Below are positions 13,441-26,200 of a stretch of DNA of 64,000 nt, one piece after another. Under the pieces are notes generated by a model. It was not told the DNA's origin, searched no databases, and worked only from the letters and a program-made list of their open reading frames with translations. Origin of the DNA: Embiotoca jacksoni (taxonomy: Eukaryota; Chordata; Actinopteri; Embiotocidae). The position numbers and the translations under genes were made by a program. Positions within the stretch are counted from its first letter, which is position 1. Every line of letters starts with the position of its first letter. Where the stretch lies: positions 4,821,047 through 4,885,046 of the forward strand of contig JAKOON010000032.1 in NCBI GenBank assembly GCA_022577435.1, given 5' to 3'.

Positions 13441-16400
13441 CGTGTGCGTGTGTGTGTGCCTCAGGTTAGGCTACGTGTCTGTTCATTTCTAGTTTATTTT
13501 TGTGCCTGTTTGTTTTCATCTGGGTTTGGATCACCAGAACACAAAAGCTGCCGAGGCATGCACTGGCACAAATTTCATAAAGCTTCTCAGATTAGGAGAA
13601 GCTCATCCAGGACAACGTTTCCACAAAACTATTGAGTCAGGATGTTAAATGGGTCACAGACTTGTGACTCTGAATTCCCATAAACAACAACAAGAGTTCT
13701 TTTAATGTATGTTCGTCAGTAGATGTGCTCCCAGAGGAGGATTATCTTTATTCAATTTTTGGGTCTCAGGCGGAAATCGCTCAACAAATCTTTATCTGAG
13801 GTCATTATCTCTTTCATCTTCCATATTACAGAACAGGAAAAAAAACTAGAACAGAAATATATCAGAGGGTATCCGCTATAAACTGACATACTGTACATTG
13901 TTACGTAAATTCAGCTCAGTAATTATGAAATTAAATTAGAAGTGCAAGTCTGTGTTTTTTTGCTTTTGTATTGATCAAAAGACATAACTTACTGGTGAGT
14001 CTTATTGATTCTGCCATTCAGATCTTTAATATTGGGTTTTACATAATGGGGTCATGCTATGATTTCTACGCTTGGACTGGAAGGCATTTTTGTGCCTTTA
14101 AAAACAAACACACAAGTAGACACGTCTCCGCCTCCTTACCCGTGGTGAGGATCCAGTGCAATGGCTCGGGGTTCGCTCAGGTCGGTGTTGACGAGGACGC
14201 GTCTCTTTGTGCCGTCCACCGAGGCTACGGAGATGGATTTGTCTCCGGAGTCGGTCCAGTACAGGTTGTGTTGGAGCCAGTCCAGAGCCAGGCCCACGGG
14301 GGTTTGCAGCGAGGAGTCCAACAGAGGAACCTGCTGGGAAGGGTCGCTGGCCTCGTGGATGAAGGCACTGCAGAGGAAAGGTGAGGCGTTGGTGTGGAAA
14401 GGCGGAAATATGGAAGAGAGGGAGGGAGTATTTTGAGGGGATGAGAATACATAAGGGATTATCTACAGCAAACCAGCCATTATTGAAAAATCGATATGAA
14501 GTGGAGGGATGTCGAAGGCCTGATGGGCCCTATTTTGTGGTAATGAGTCAGTAAACGGTATTCTTCTCATTACGTGGAACACCACCTAAAGATTTATCAT
14601 TGTAAAATATTGACTTTTGGTGATAGCATTATGAGCCAAAGGATTTTACAAACTTTTTTAAAACACTACTTTAGTAATGACTTCACTCCAACTACACAAG
14701 TAAACTGCAATATTCAAGAATTAATGAATGATAATACAATTAAATGTATTGTGTAAAGTGAGCAAGGAATTTCTTTAAGTCATATTAATTTGATAATTTC
14801 ATATAAATTGAATATATGTGCACATACAGGACAATGACAACTGATACAAGACTGTATACAACGAGTGATTTTCCACTGTGCTGCAACGGCACCGCAGACC
14901 AGAGAATGGGGCTGGTGTGGCAGCGGTAGCCTTGGGCCATGCGCTCGGCAGGTTCATCTAAGGGTTAGTGTCCTTCTTAGGTGGACCACTTATCAGAATA
15001 GACATGGCCTCACTCGGGGTTCACCCCGCTTGCTAATGATTTGGCCCCGGCATAGGTGCGAGGCGAGGGCGAGGGAGCTGTGCCCTCGCCCCGAACAGGA
15101 ATTTCAATTTCAGCCTCCCCGGGGACCTTTTTTCTCTTAACATCCATTTCATAAAGAGAACACAGTGCTCCAATTAGAATACACTCTGGGGAGAAATCGT
15201 AGTTGGGATAACAATAGGAAGGGTGGAATTAATGTGAAATAATAGCGGGACTGAGCCATTGACTCGGCTGATTGTTTTAGAAACGTCAAAAGACTAAACG
15301 AGTAGATTCTCGGTGCAATCAAAAACAGGGAAATCAACAATGCAGGTTTTATCAAATCAAGACTCAACTCATGAAGGCAGAGTTTTGTTTACAGTCAGAA
15401 GTTTGACAATCACAGCTGAAACATTTACTATATATGCTCCAATTTCAATAACAACACAAAAAGCGGAGCACCTTTACAATTCCAATTTACATGCACAGTC
15501 ATTCACAATGCATGCATTGTAATAGAATAGTATGAATAAAACTCTCCTAACTATGCTAAGGCTGTGTAGCGTTTATGGTTCATGTTGCATTGTGTAAATC
15601 CTGATCTGCATCTTAAAGACTTTTGAGTTAAAAAAAAAAAATCATCAATACTCAAAGTACTATTGAGGCAGATTAAGAGATATCTAAAGGAAACATAAAA
15701 GCCAATAACATATTGCTGAGTCTTTTCATGCACTATTGAGGAGACAATTGTAAAGCCATGCTGTTTCCATACCCAAGGTTCGTTAAAGTACAATAAGTAC
15801 TCCCTTTCTGCACAAAGCCTCAGTCTCTAATCTAAACTGAGGCTTGTGATCTAAATCAAAGGTCAATGATAGCAACACAGGGCAATGTTTCAAAGACTGG
15901 GTCCCTGTTCTGTATATCTCTTGTGCCTTGTACTTTGTATCTTGAGTGACATGTTACACTGCCTGCAGGTGGTTTCAACGTGTTTAATGTGCAAAGAAAT
16001 GTAGTGATGCAGCAGCGAAGGCAGAAGAAGAAGCTGGCAAGTGAACATGGCTGTAAACTATGTCGTTTCTGGCTTCAAAGAGACAAAGAGCCTGATTTAC
16101 TAAAGGTTTGCGTGTGTAAAAGCACGTGAAAACTTCAAAAAAATATCCAAGCTGATCGACTAACGACATGCTGTAAGGACCGCCTCTTTCAAATGTGCAA
16201 TTTACCACACATTGTCCATTTTGCGTCTTTTCCTGAATGCATATGTGATATTGGGCGTTTCTACTTGAACGTGCAAAATACCGGGAGGGGAAATGCAAAT
16301 ACATAAATTTAGCACACGCAATGATATTTACCTGAAACCTGAAAGTAGAAATAGGAGAAGTGACTGCATGTTTATTTTAGTGTGACTGAAAGGAACGTAT

Positions 16401-19400
16401 TAATCAGGTGCAGACATTAAGCTGCTCTTATTAATGAGGTGAGAAGGAGACGCAGCGGAAACCAAAGAATGCGTAGGGAACGTGGTTTTACACCCGTGGA
16501 ATCATTTTTCATGTCAGAGGCAAAAATTATTTAGACATATCGTCTGTCAAACGATGACAAGTTATTGAATGAACTGAATGATGATTGACGGCCGACAACA
16601 AGGGGAAGCCACACAATACCAGAAATGACAGAAATTCTTACGACTCAGCATTTTCCTGCCTCTGGTTCATTCCAGCGTATCTCTGCTTGGATATCCCACC
16701 CAGTCCCGTTATTCAGGTGTGCTGTCACAGGCCCTGAATGTGTCCCGCAGAATTCACAATTTCTTAATTTCAATAGGATCAGATTTCCTTTTCCTTTTGC
16801 GGTTGTTGTTTTTTCATGGGTGGAATCACTTTAACACAAGCAAACATCTAAACAGAGCGATTTGCACCTGATATCAAAGACGCAATTACTCTTAGTAAAT
16901 CACCCGCAAAACGGGTGCAAAATAAATGTGCAAAGTTTTGGAATGAACACGCAATTTAGTACCCTTTATTTAAGATCTTAGTAAATCAGGCCCAAATAGT
17001 ACATTTTTATATGAACCGGTGAATGTAAATACATGTATCAAAAATATAAATACAAATCAAGATCAAGTTTCTGCTCTAGGAGAACATTTCTGAAACTAAA
17101 TCAAGTTGGAAATCTTCTCTTAACTCAGTTTTCCGTTCTTGGTTTACCTGTAGATTTTCCGGTGAAATCGATCGCACCAGAAAACACGGTTGTTGGCCAC
17201 ATCCAGGTCCAGAGCAACAGCGTTCTTCTGCGTGGACACCACCTGGCTGTAGTCCCTCTTCACCAAGTCGATACGGCGGATCTCATGCCGGTTGGTGAAC
17301 AGTAAATAAGGGCTTTTCCCTGCATGCAAGAGAAACCATACTTACGGCTCTATTTTTGTGAAAATGGCAACGATCGCAATAGTACAAAGCTAAATTTATC
17401 AGGGCAAGACCATTTATAAAAGGGGCTTCAGCAGAACAAACACGTTGTTAGTGGGAGGAATACACTGAAGCTGGAATTTGCGTCACTAATGCTCAGTCGA
17501 ATCAGCTTTGACAGTTTAATGGTGGGCAAGAAGAAAAGTCTAAGCTGGTATGTGCTATTAGAAAACTGCTTTCTTCCTGAAGCTCCACAGATAATTTTCA
17601 TACAGCAGCACCATTAACTTGAATGAAGCAGAAAGCCACGGCATTGAAGATAAAAGGAGCACATAAAAAAGATGACGCCAGAGAGATTGGTTTTTCAGCA
17701 CAGCATTCAAATGTTTGTGTGCTCGATCCAGAACTGTCGACCCTGATGGGAGACGCTGTATGTCAGGGAATGATTCAGACATTCCTCTATAGTAACAACA
17801 CCGAGGCTTCAACCACAGCGCCAAACAGCATAATGTGCTGCTGCACACTCGTAGCACCAAAGTCAATACTCTAAATAACATGTTTCTCACACAGATGAAT
17901 AACATAACACAGCTGGCACGATACTGTTCAATATCCCCCCTCTAACAAGGGACAATAAAAACACCTGAACAGTTGGTGTATTGATTAGTGTGTCTGTATG
18001 CATCATTAAGTTATACGCTCCTTATTTTCTTCTCCTTGCACATATAGATCAGCAGTACCTTTGCATCCAGCTGTCAAAGTTTACACAGACAAGAACACTA
18101 AACAGACACGAGTGAGCGTACACACACTGAAAGACAAGTAAATTCCACAGAGGGCAGAGACACAACCTTGAATTTAAAGCAGACACTTCTTGCTCTTGTC
18201 CTTGCCAGCTAATAAAGAACAATAACAATCACTTAGTTCCCTCCAACTTCAAAGAGGTTTAACCCAGATCATTGTATACCTGATCTCTGTGTATATATGC
18301 GCCGCTGAGACATGCAGGTCTCATCTGGCAGAATGCACCTCCAGTACATCCAGTGTGATCACTAGCGATTACGTTCTATATTCCCCACACCCATCTGATT
18401 TATATCAGCAGGGAAACCGTGACCGCGACAAGCTACAACGAGATGTCGACGGCCGAGGTAGCTGCTCTCTGAGGCTCTGATGCAAAGCTAGACGCTAATG
18501 TGAGCAAGCTAACAGGCTCACAATGACACTAATAACAGGTAATAACTAATAACAGGTGTTCAGTCAGGACACTGCATCAGCTTGAACAATTTATTGAAGA
18601 CATGCACACATTTTTGTTTGGCGGTGATTCTGCTCTAGAACAGTCTGAGCAAGCATGACACAGACCATTCCTGAGATCACGAGACCCCCAATTCATGACT
18701 TTTGAATGAATGGACGCACTATAAAGAGAGAAAACATTGACAATGCGGGAGGACGCTGGGGAGGTGGAGAAGATTTGCAACGGTTAAATGCAGGTTGTTG
18801 AAGAGCGATGTGGAGAGCAAGGAGCGGGCAGAATGAATGGACGGGGAAAGGACGTAAACCCTTGTATGATTGGACAGGAAAGGGGCCCGTGACAGACTCT
18901 GTCCCTGACTGAAGTACTGCAAAGCTAATATCTAACATGCTTATATTTTATAATGAGCACCAAACACAGAGAAGTTTAGGCAGATTAGGCAAGTCTTGAA
19001 TCATAAATCAAATTCTTGGACAAATTGAATATGTGTAATTTTACAGCAGTCCATCCGATAGTTGTTCAGACATTTCACAAACTTATAAACGTGCGGGTGG
19101 CCATTTTAATTCATCCTCTGGAAAGCAGGAATGTCTCTACTACATTTAATGTCAATCCCTTGAGTAGGTGTTGAGGTATTTCAGTCTGAACCAAAGCAGT
19201 GGATTGACAGACCGACCGACGGAGGATGACTTGCGTGGACGTTTACATACTGGATAAATGCACTCTGCTATTAGCACTGACTGCCTACATCCCAGTGTGT
19301 CCTTTGTTTCCTTATGGGTGGATTCAAAACCTGTTTTTAGAGTTGTCAGCTTTGAATAAGGTCACCCAGGATGCATTTTAATGAGAATCACTTCTAAACA

Positions 19401-20097
19401 GGGGGCTTTAGTCACATTATTATTATTATCATGTCTTTATTTATGCCTATGTCCTCTTAATTCTGGCCAGGAAAAGTTACGCGGGTAAAAGACAGTAACC
19501 CTGTGTGCCTGCAGGGAAGGTTTTATGAGTCTTGCTGGCAACTACAGCCCATCTCTGTCTTGTAACATCTATACTGAGCCTATCTCCTTCTGACACTGCA
19601 TGGTAATAGGATGGCAGCCGCAGCCAGCTATCTCGAGAGGCAGATATGAAATTCTCTCATTAATGGCTCACTTGCCTCGGTTTCCCTTCTGACAGTCTGT
19701 GTCGCAGCCTCGTTGTCGTATCGTACTCCTGCGCGTTCTCTTCCTGCCCTTTCCTTCTTCTCCACAGCCCCAAAAAGTTTGAATGATGACAGTGATGTTC
19801 GGGACTAAGTGTTCTCCAAAAACTGGCCATTACAACGACAACATTTCCAGTCCCTCTGAAAGGGGTAAATGCCCCCCTGCTGGTTTTATGGGCTGTCATG
19901 GCAGCGGTAGTTTTCATTGCATCGAAACCGAACGGTGAAACTGCTGCCTTCACTGCCATTCTGCTGTTCGCTGCTTTTGACACACAGCCAGACACACAGC
20001 TCTCTCTTGGCCATGATAAACTGATAGCAAACACACAGGGCAGTCATGCACAGAGAAATACACAAGTGGAGACAGAGGCAAGAGGGCAGACCCAATA

Positions 20098-20153
<56 letters not shown>

Positions 20154-20171
20154 CACGCAGTGCGTACCAAT

Positions 20172-20227
<56 letters not shown>

Positions 20228-23200
20228 GCGAATGCTGAGCTTTGATATGAGCTCAGTTTAATTGAGGGAAATTGAATCGCAGCATTTGACAGCCATAGGG
20301 ACCAAATCAACACATTTCATTTCACTCGCTGTTTCTCTGCCAATTAAATAATGGCAATTTGGGGGGGGGAAATGAAGTGTAAACATTCAATGGCCTGTGT
20401 GTCTAATCCTCTTGCTAACAGATTTCGGCCATAGTTAGAGGTCAAAGTAAATGAACTGGCCTCTTAGCTATTCACTTTGTTCTCCACTTGTCAGACAACT
20501 GGTATCAACCAGCTGAACGGGAGGCTGGATTAAATTGATGTAATTAGGCTCCACCATGACTCAGCCAGGTACCCCTGAAGAGTTGCAATACCTAATTATA
20601 AGTGTTCAGCATGGCTAAACACATCAAGCTGTCACTCATGAAACTCTCATGGGACGGGGCCCTGTGGACAGATTTGGCCGAGGAGAAACAGAAGGGTTGC
20701 CTAGGTGACGTTTGCCTTTTTTGTGTAAGTGTGTGTGTGTGTTTTTTAGCAGCTATGTCAAGTACACAAACAACTGCAGAGCAATGATAAGAACATAACA
20801 GCAGAAAGATGTTTGTGATTATGAGACAAGGGGGCTTGATGCCGCGGCACAAAAGCAAGAGAGTGAAGTGTTGAGCTGAGGCAGCGCGATATCTGAGCGA
20901 ATGTCTTGTTATCAACAAAACAAAGTGGCTTCTTAAACTTTCACTGCAGGCGAATCTATTTTTACAACGCAAAATTGGTCTGGCATCAACTATATAAGGT
21001 ATAAAATGCTTAAATATAAAATTTAAAAAGATAATGTCTTCATTTTATGTAGCAGAAACATTTTTATGATAAAAATATATACATTTCTCAAATTACTGAC
21101 CAGATGTTAAAATTTAAACTTTTAACTTAAATGCTGATTTCGCAGACACCCTGAAGCGACATTGCAACTCACCTTCGGCCTTGCAGGTCTTCGTGACGGG
21201 GTCCATCTCGTATCCTTCATAGCATTCGCACTTAAAATCCCCCTTGTAGTTGATGCAGATCTGGCTGCAAGCATCGGGGTTCTCACACTCGTCAATGTCT
21301 GCCGGGAGGAGACGGAAGACAGGTTATCAATCAACGGAAAGACAAAGAGAGACAGCGAGTGACTAATTCACCCTCGAGAGCAGTGACAGATGAGAATGGA
21401 TACAAAATTCCTAAAACACAAATATGCTTTTTTTTGTGAAATGACAGCCACGATACAATGGGTGAGTAAAAAAAAAAAGCACATTTATGACTCTACAGAA
21501 ACAAACAAACATGTTTAACGTGCCGATCGTGACAAGAAGGGAGTCAACAGAGAGACAGGGTGTGTCCCTGTCGACTCCTCCTGACCTGCTTCCTTGCAGG
21601 AGTTTTTTTTCTTAGGTGTGATGGAGAACTGTTGGTGCTAAAATGATGGGAAAGGGTGTGAAGGACGTGGTATGTATGCATGTGTACATGCGACAGCAGT
21701 ATGACTGCACTATAGTTTCCCTGCGGCAGTGACAGCCAGGGTACAGACAGCCAGCCTGCCACTCTACATGTCAATCTATCCGCAATATATGTTCCTTCAT
21801 TTACCTCCGCACGTCTTTTTGTCCAGCAGCTGGTAGCCGGTGGGGCACTGGCACTCGAAGCCTATTGGTCGGTCCATGCATACGTGGGAGCAGCCGCCAT
21901 TGTTGATCATACACTCATTCAGCCCTGGGAGACGAAGAAAAGAAAACAGTGGTCAAATGCAGCTGATCAGAGGAGAGGCAGCGGCTCCATCTTTACCCCT
22001 TAACATGCATCTTTTCTTGTGATATTTTGCAAAGATGTAAAAATATGTGTGGCCCACATTATCCTAATCATCTCCGTGTTATCTCAGCTGTTGTACTCGG
22101 CTCTTTTCCATCCTTTTTGAATCTTTATCAGATTTTCTTAAAAGTGGAGAAGGAATCAAAGAGACACAGCATCACACAGGCCTGTAAACGGAGAATCAGG
22201 TCCATCTGCAGGGATGAGATATGTATGTGGAGGGGATTCATTTTGTGAACTGGGATTTGGAGATGCTCCATCAGGATCTGTCACAGGAGGGAGGGAGGAC
22301 GTCTAAATTAAACACGCTGCTCAAATGTAGGCTGATCCTGAAAATGACAGAACTACAAAAAAAGAAAAGACAAAAAAACACAACCAACAACAGACTCTCT
22401 TTTGAAACTAGGCCAAAGCAGCTGGCACAACGTTGGCACACAATAAAGAAGGCAGAAGCTGTTAGATTTCATTGTGAAGCATCAAAAGTATTATTTGATA
22501 GGAAGAAGAGAGCAGAAGTTACTGTCTGAAATCAGGTTCATTTTTTCAATGTCCTCCACAAATTGGCTCATTATAGCTGAGGATAAGTATCATCATGAAG
22601 TGGTACAGACTATAGCACTTTTGTGTGAGTTCACAGCTGCCATAATGACATTCATTAGGAATTCATATATATATACTTGTAAAAGTCTTTAACATGCTTT
22701 TCTGTCCATGTTTGGTTTGAAACAAAAAAGCCTATTGTCTAAATTAATCATAGCGGGTAAGATAACTGAGAATAAGCCAAGTTAAGATCAAGAACAAAAA
22801 TATCTCTCCATAAACATTTAATTCAACAACATGTAGGCTTTGCTTTTCACACAAACAATAAACAAGGCTGCACAATGAACGACGGATGACTGGGAAGGGG
22901 GTGATAAAGAAAAAATGGATTAAATCGCAAGAGAAACTGCACTCCTCGAGACGAAAGAGTGCTTAATTCTGTCAACAGTGTGCTGCCCAATCTAGTGCTA
23001 CACACTCGGGCAACAGCGAGCGAGCTTTACATCAGAAGTCATTGAAAGCAGAGTATGCGTGCGAGTTAGCGAACAGCTGGCCTAAGGCAAAGTAGAGAAT
23101 CAATAAACTTGGCACAAAGACAATCACTGGTTCCAGGATGAAGCTTCATTCGTCGAATATTTTAACAGTAACCAGGAAAAAAAATACTTTTTACTTTTCC

Positions 23201-26200
23201 CGGGACCCTAAGACGTCATTAGTTGTGGTCAAGTATCTAAACCCAAACAGAGTTAGAAATACAGAGAGTGCATGGATCCGAGATGATTAGTTTGCCTCAC
23301 CTGTGGAGCGCCGAGGAGGAGTTTTGCAAAGCTACTGTTCAATATCGTTTATTGCAACAGAAATAGAGAAAGATAACTTTCCAGAGATTGACTGAAGTTT
23401 GGTTTCGTAGAGAAATTTTCATCTGTGCTTTGTGCAAGTGCTAGCAGACTTTGAGCACTGCAAACTGCCAGCATTAAATTCCCATCTCTAATTCAGCTGG
23501 ATGGGTGACAGCCAACCGTCTGCCGCTCACATCGGCTCCCACTCTTCTCTTTCTGTCCGTTCAGAATCGACTGCGGTAAGAAGAAAAGACCGAGATGTAG
23601 CCGTGTGTGGAGTCTCACTCTCGCTGTTTCTTTGAGAGGGGGCCGTATTTGCAACAGAGCAGCCCCAGGAGGAGAAGGTCCTGTGTGCAAACATGGACAG
23701 CTTCCACCACGCTGCTTCCAAGGACAGACGCGATTTAGAGGTCACTTCACTTTTTCCCGCGGGCAAACAAACATGACGTCTCTCCTTCTCTACTCCACCT
23801 CCATCTCTCTTTCCTCTCTCGACATGGTAACCCACTATGCCCCTATTTTCAGCCATCCCTCTCGGTCACAGTGATATTGCGGTGTTAAGAAATTAATGGC
23901 GTGCTGAGTAATGGCTCAGGATTGTGGTAATATGTCATTATTTCTAATGAGATGGGAAAACATTTGCTTGTGCACACACAAAAAATAAATTGTCCTTATT
24001 TTTCCCTGATGTAAGGCTGATGTGGCAAATGCAATCACATTCAACCATCAACGTGTGAATGTGTTTCACTGCAGCGCGCATTATTATTGTCTCTCCCTGT
24101 GTGTTTTTTTTCGTGTGTTTCTGTTGGGGAACATCTTGCGAGGAAGCGGTTGAGCGAGCAGAGCGATGAGCTAGGTAGTATGTGTGGACACGCTTATAAT
24201 GAGCCAAGAACAAGACCAGAATTGAAGGAGAGAGAGAGAGAGGGACGAAGGGGATGGAGGAAGAGGAGGATGAGGAGGAAGAGAGCGAGGAGAATTACTC
24301 TCTGGAATACCTGTTTCGGTCCTGTAATTTCCATCCCTGGCAGAGGTCAGTCTACTCTGGCAGCTGTCACTTTTCCCCATCAATTTCAAGTTCCTCTGAG
24401 GAACTGTCATTTTCTCAGAGTGGATGCCTGATTCTTGCTCGCTCATGTCAGAAACTCTCTGACTAATGTCTTTAACACAGTGGGAAAATTAAACACACGC
24501 TTTTAAACCTACAACAACTGCTCATGGTGTGTAAACAGGTTAAATGGAAGATGTATGGAGACAGGAGAACAGAGAGATTACCACGGAGCAGAAGAAGACT
24601 TTTTCTTCCGCCTGATGGTAATTAGTACACGCAGGCTCTTGTTCTGATCAATGGAGGCTCCTGTATAATTTGAGTGAGCCTCCGCGTCCTTTGAAATGCA
24701 AGGTAATGGGAGGGAGGTAGTCGCGTTTTGTTATGGAAAACACGATTAAGCTGCTGCATTACCTGCTTGATTCCATTTACAATAGATATGTACATGCACT
24801 CTCGTTGGGACAAAAGCTCCGCTGACACAAATGGTAACAGATGGCTCTGTGATTTCTCGGCTGAGCTTTCCCTCAATTCTGAAAAATCAAGAAGAAGCTT
24901 TCACCTCCGAGCAGACCAAGAAGTGTGATAAACTCACTTTTTCATCATGGGTAAAAGAGCTTTGCTTAACACCTGATAAAAGGTTACAACCGTGTAACAC
25001 CTTACCGCACTCTTTCTTGGGCTCATCCGATCGGTCCTTGCAGTCCTTGACAGAGTCACACACCTTGGCGCTGTCGATACACTCTCCGTTCTTACACAGA
25101 AACTTGAGGGGTCCTTCACATTTTGTGGCTAGAACAGAAAAGCAGGAGACAGATGAGCCTCTACACTTCAAACTATCAGAAAACGTCATTTATTTCTGTA
25201 AACTATCACTTTTCTATCGTAAAGTAATTCAGAAACTGTGTGAAGTCAAATTAAATGTCTCCAGTGGTGTGCCAAATTATTGAAGGCTCACATGAAACAA
25301 GTGGCAGCATAAAACACTTCCCACTTAGATATTCATATCAGCCCACATAAAAAGCCTAATGTAATAAAAACTGAACTTTAATTTGGGTCCAGTTTCACGC
25401 TGCTCGGGCTTAATTTCCTGCAAAAATGATTTTGCACCATGCTAGTAAATTATGTATCACAGTCAGAGGAGGAAGAAGGAAATAAAATGGGCTGGATTCA
25501 TGCAACATAACATCAGTTGTCATTGTAGATGTTATTTTTATAATCATTTATGTCTAGAAAAATCACAATTAAGTTCCTTTAAAAGGTAATCCTAATAATA
25601 AAGAAAAAGCGCATCCTGTTTTTCTTACCTTGGTAAGCATACGCATCATGAGCCATCTAAATGTATCTAAATTCTGTAATTACCTCTTAGTTTTCATTAT
25701 CAGTGGATTCAAATTGCTGTTTTAATTTTGAGCAATTGGGAGAAAACGATGCAGCATGTAATTTAGCGTTATTTGATGTAACTAACTGATATCAGCCACA
25801 CATGTCTTCAGGCCATACGAGAGCTGTAACAATATTAAATTATGTGTCCCTGCGGTGAGCACAAACCACATTTATTCATCAAAACAGGACAACAGTCATT
25901 TTCTTAATTTTTTTGACACGGGAGGAGTTTTAAATATTGAGAAGAGCTGCAGGCGACAGGCTGCAAACATCCACCTCCTCAGCAAGGTAGACAACACTTG
26001 TAACACTGCCATGCTGTTGTGTGCTGTTCACAATATCAAATCAGATTACAGTACAATTATATTTTTGACATATAACTTTCTATTAAGCACTATTACGTTT
26101 TGCGGTGTGTTGTAAACTGATATTTAAGTTGTTTTTCTGTTTAATTTCTGACAAAAAAAACTGCTTAAAGATGGTTTGCCATTGTAGTATTTCAATAAAT

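Larger units (their letters stand above)
14368..17147 (-). other. lrp8 intron within the propeller
   Basis: Phase 2 intron of about 2.8 kb. It contains a GC-rich, hairpin-forming block (14870-15135) and most of a 902-bp inverted-repeat element (16090-16991). The rest is AT-rich without a gene. Confidence 0.7.
17320..21172 (-). other. lrp8 intron between EGF-B and propeller
   Basis: Phase 1 intron of about 3.9 kb. It holds a fish-type dispersed repeat fragment (about 19035-19235) and a pair of CA microsatellites (20099-20149, 20176-20226). No gene was recognised. Confidence 0.7.

Noticed and set aside
14925..15050. Possible U4 snRNA copy
   Set aside because: Only two short word matches align and the 5' end, stem order and 3' end of U4 are missing. 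It is reported only as an unidentified block.
24225..24294. Acidic plus-strand frame with Glu/Arg runs as a protein gene
   Set aside because: It comes from a GA/GGA purine tract in an intron and has no homology I recognise.
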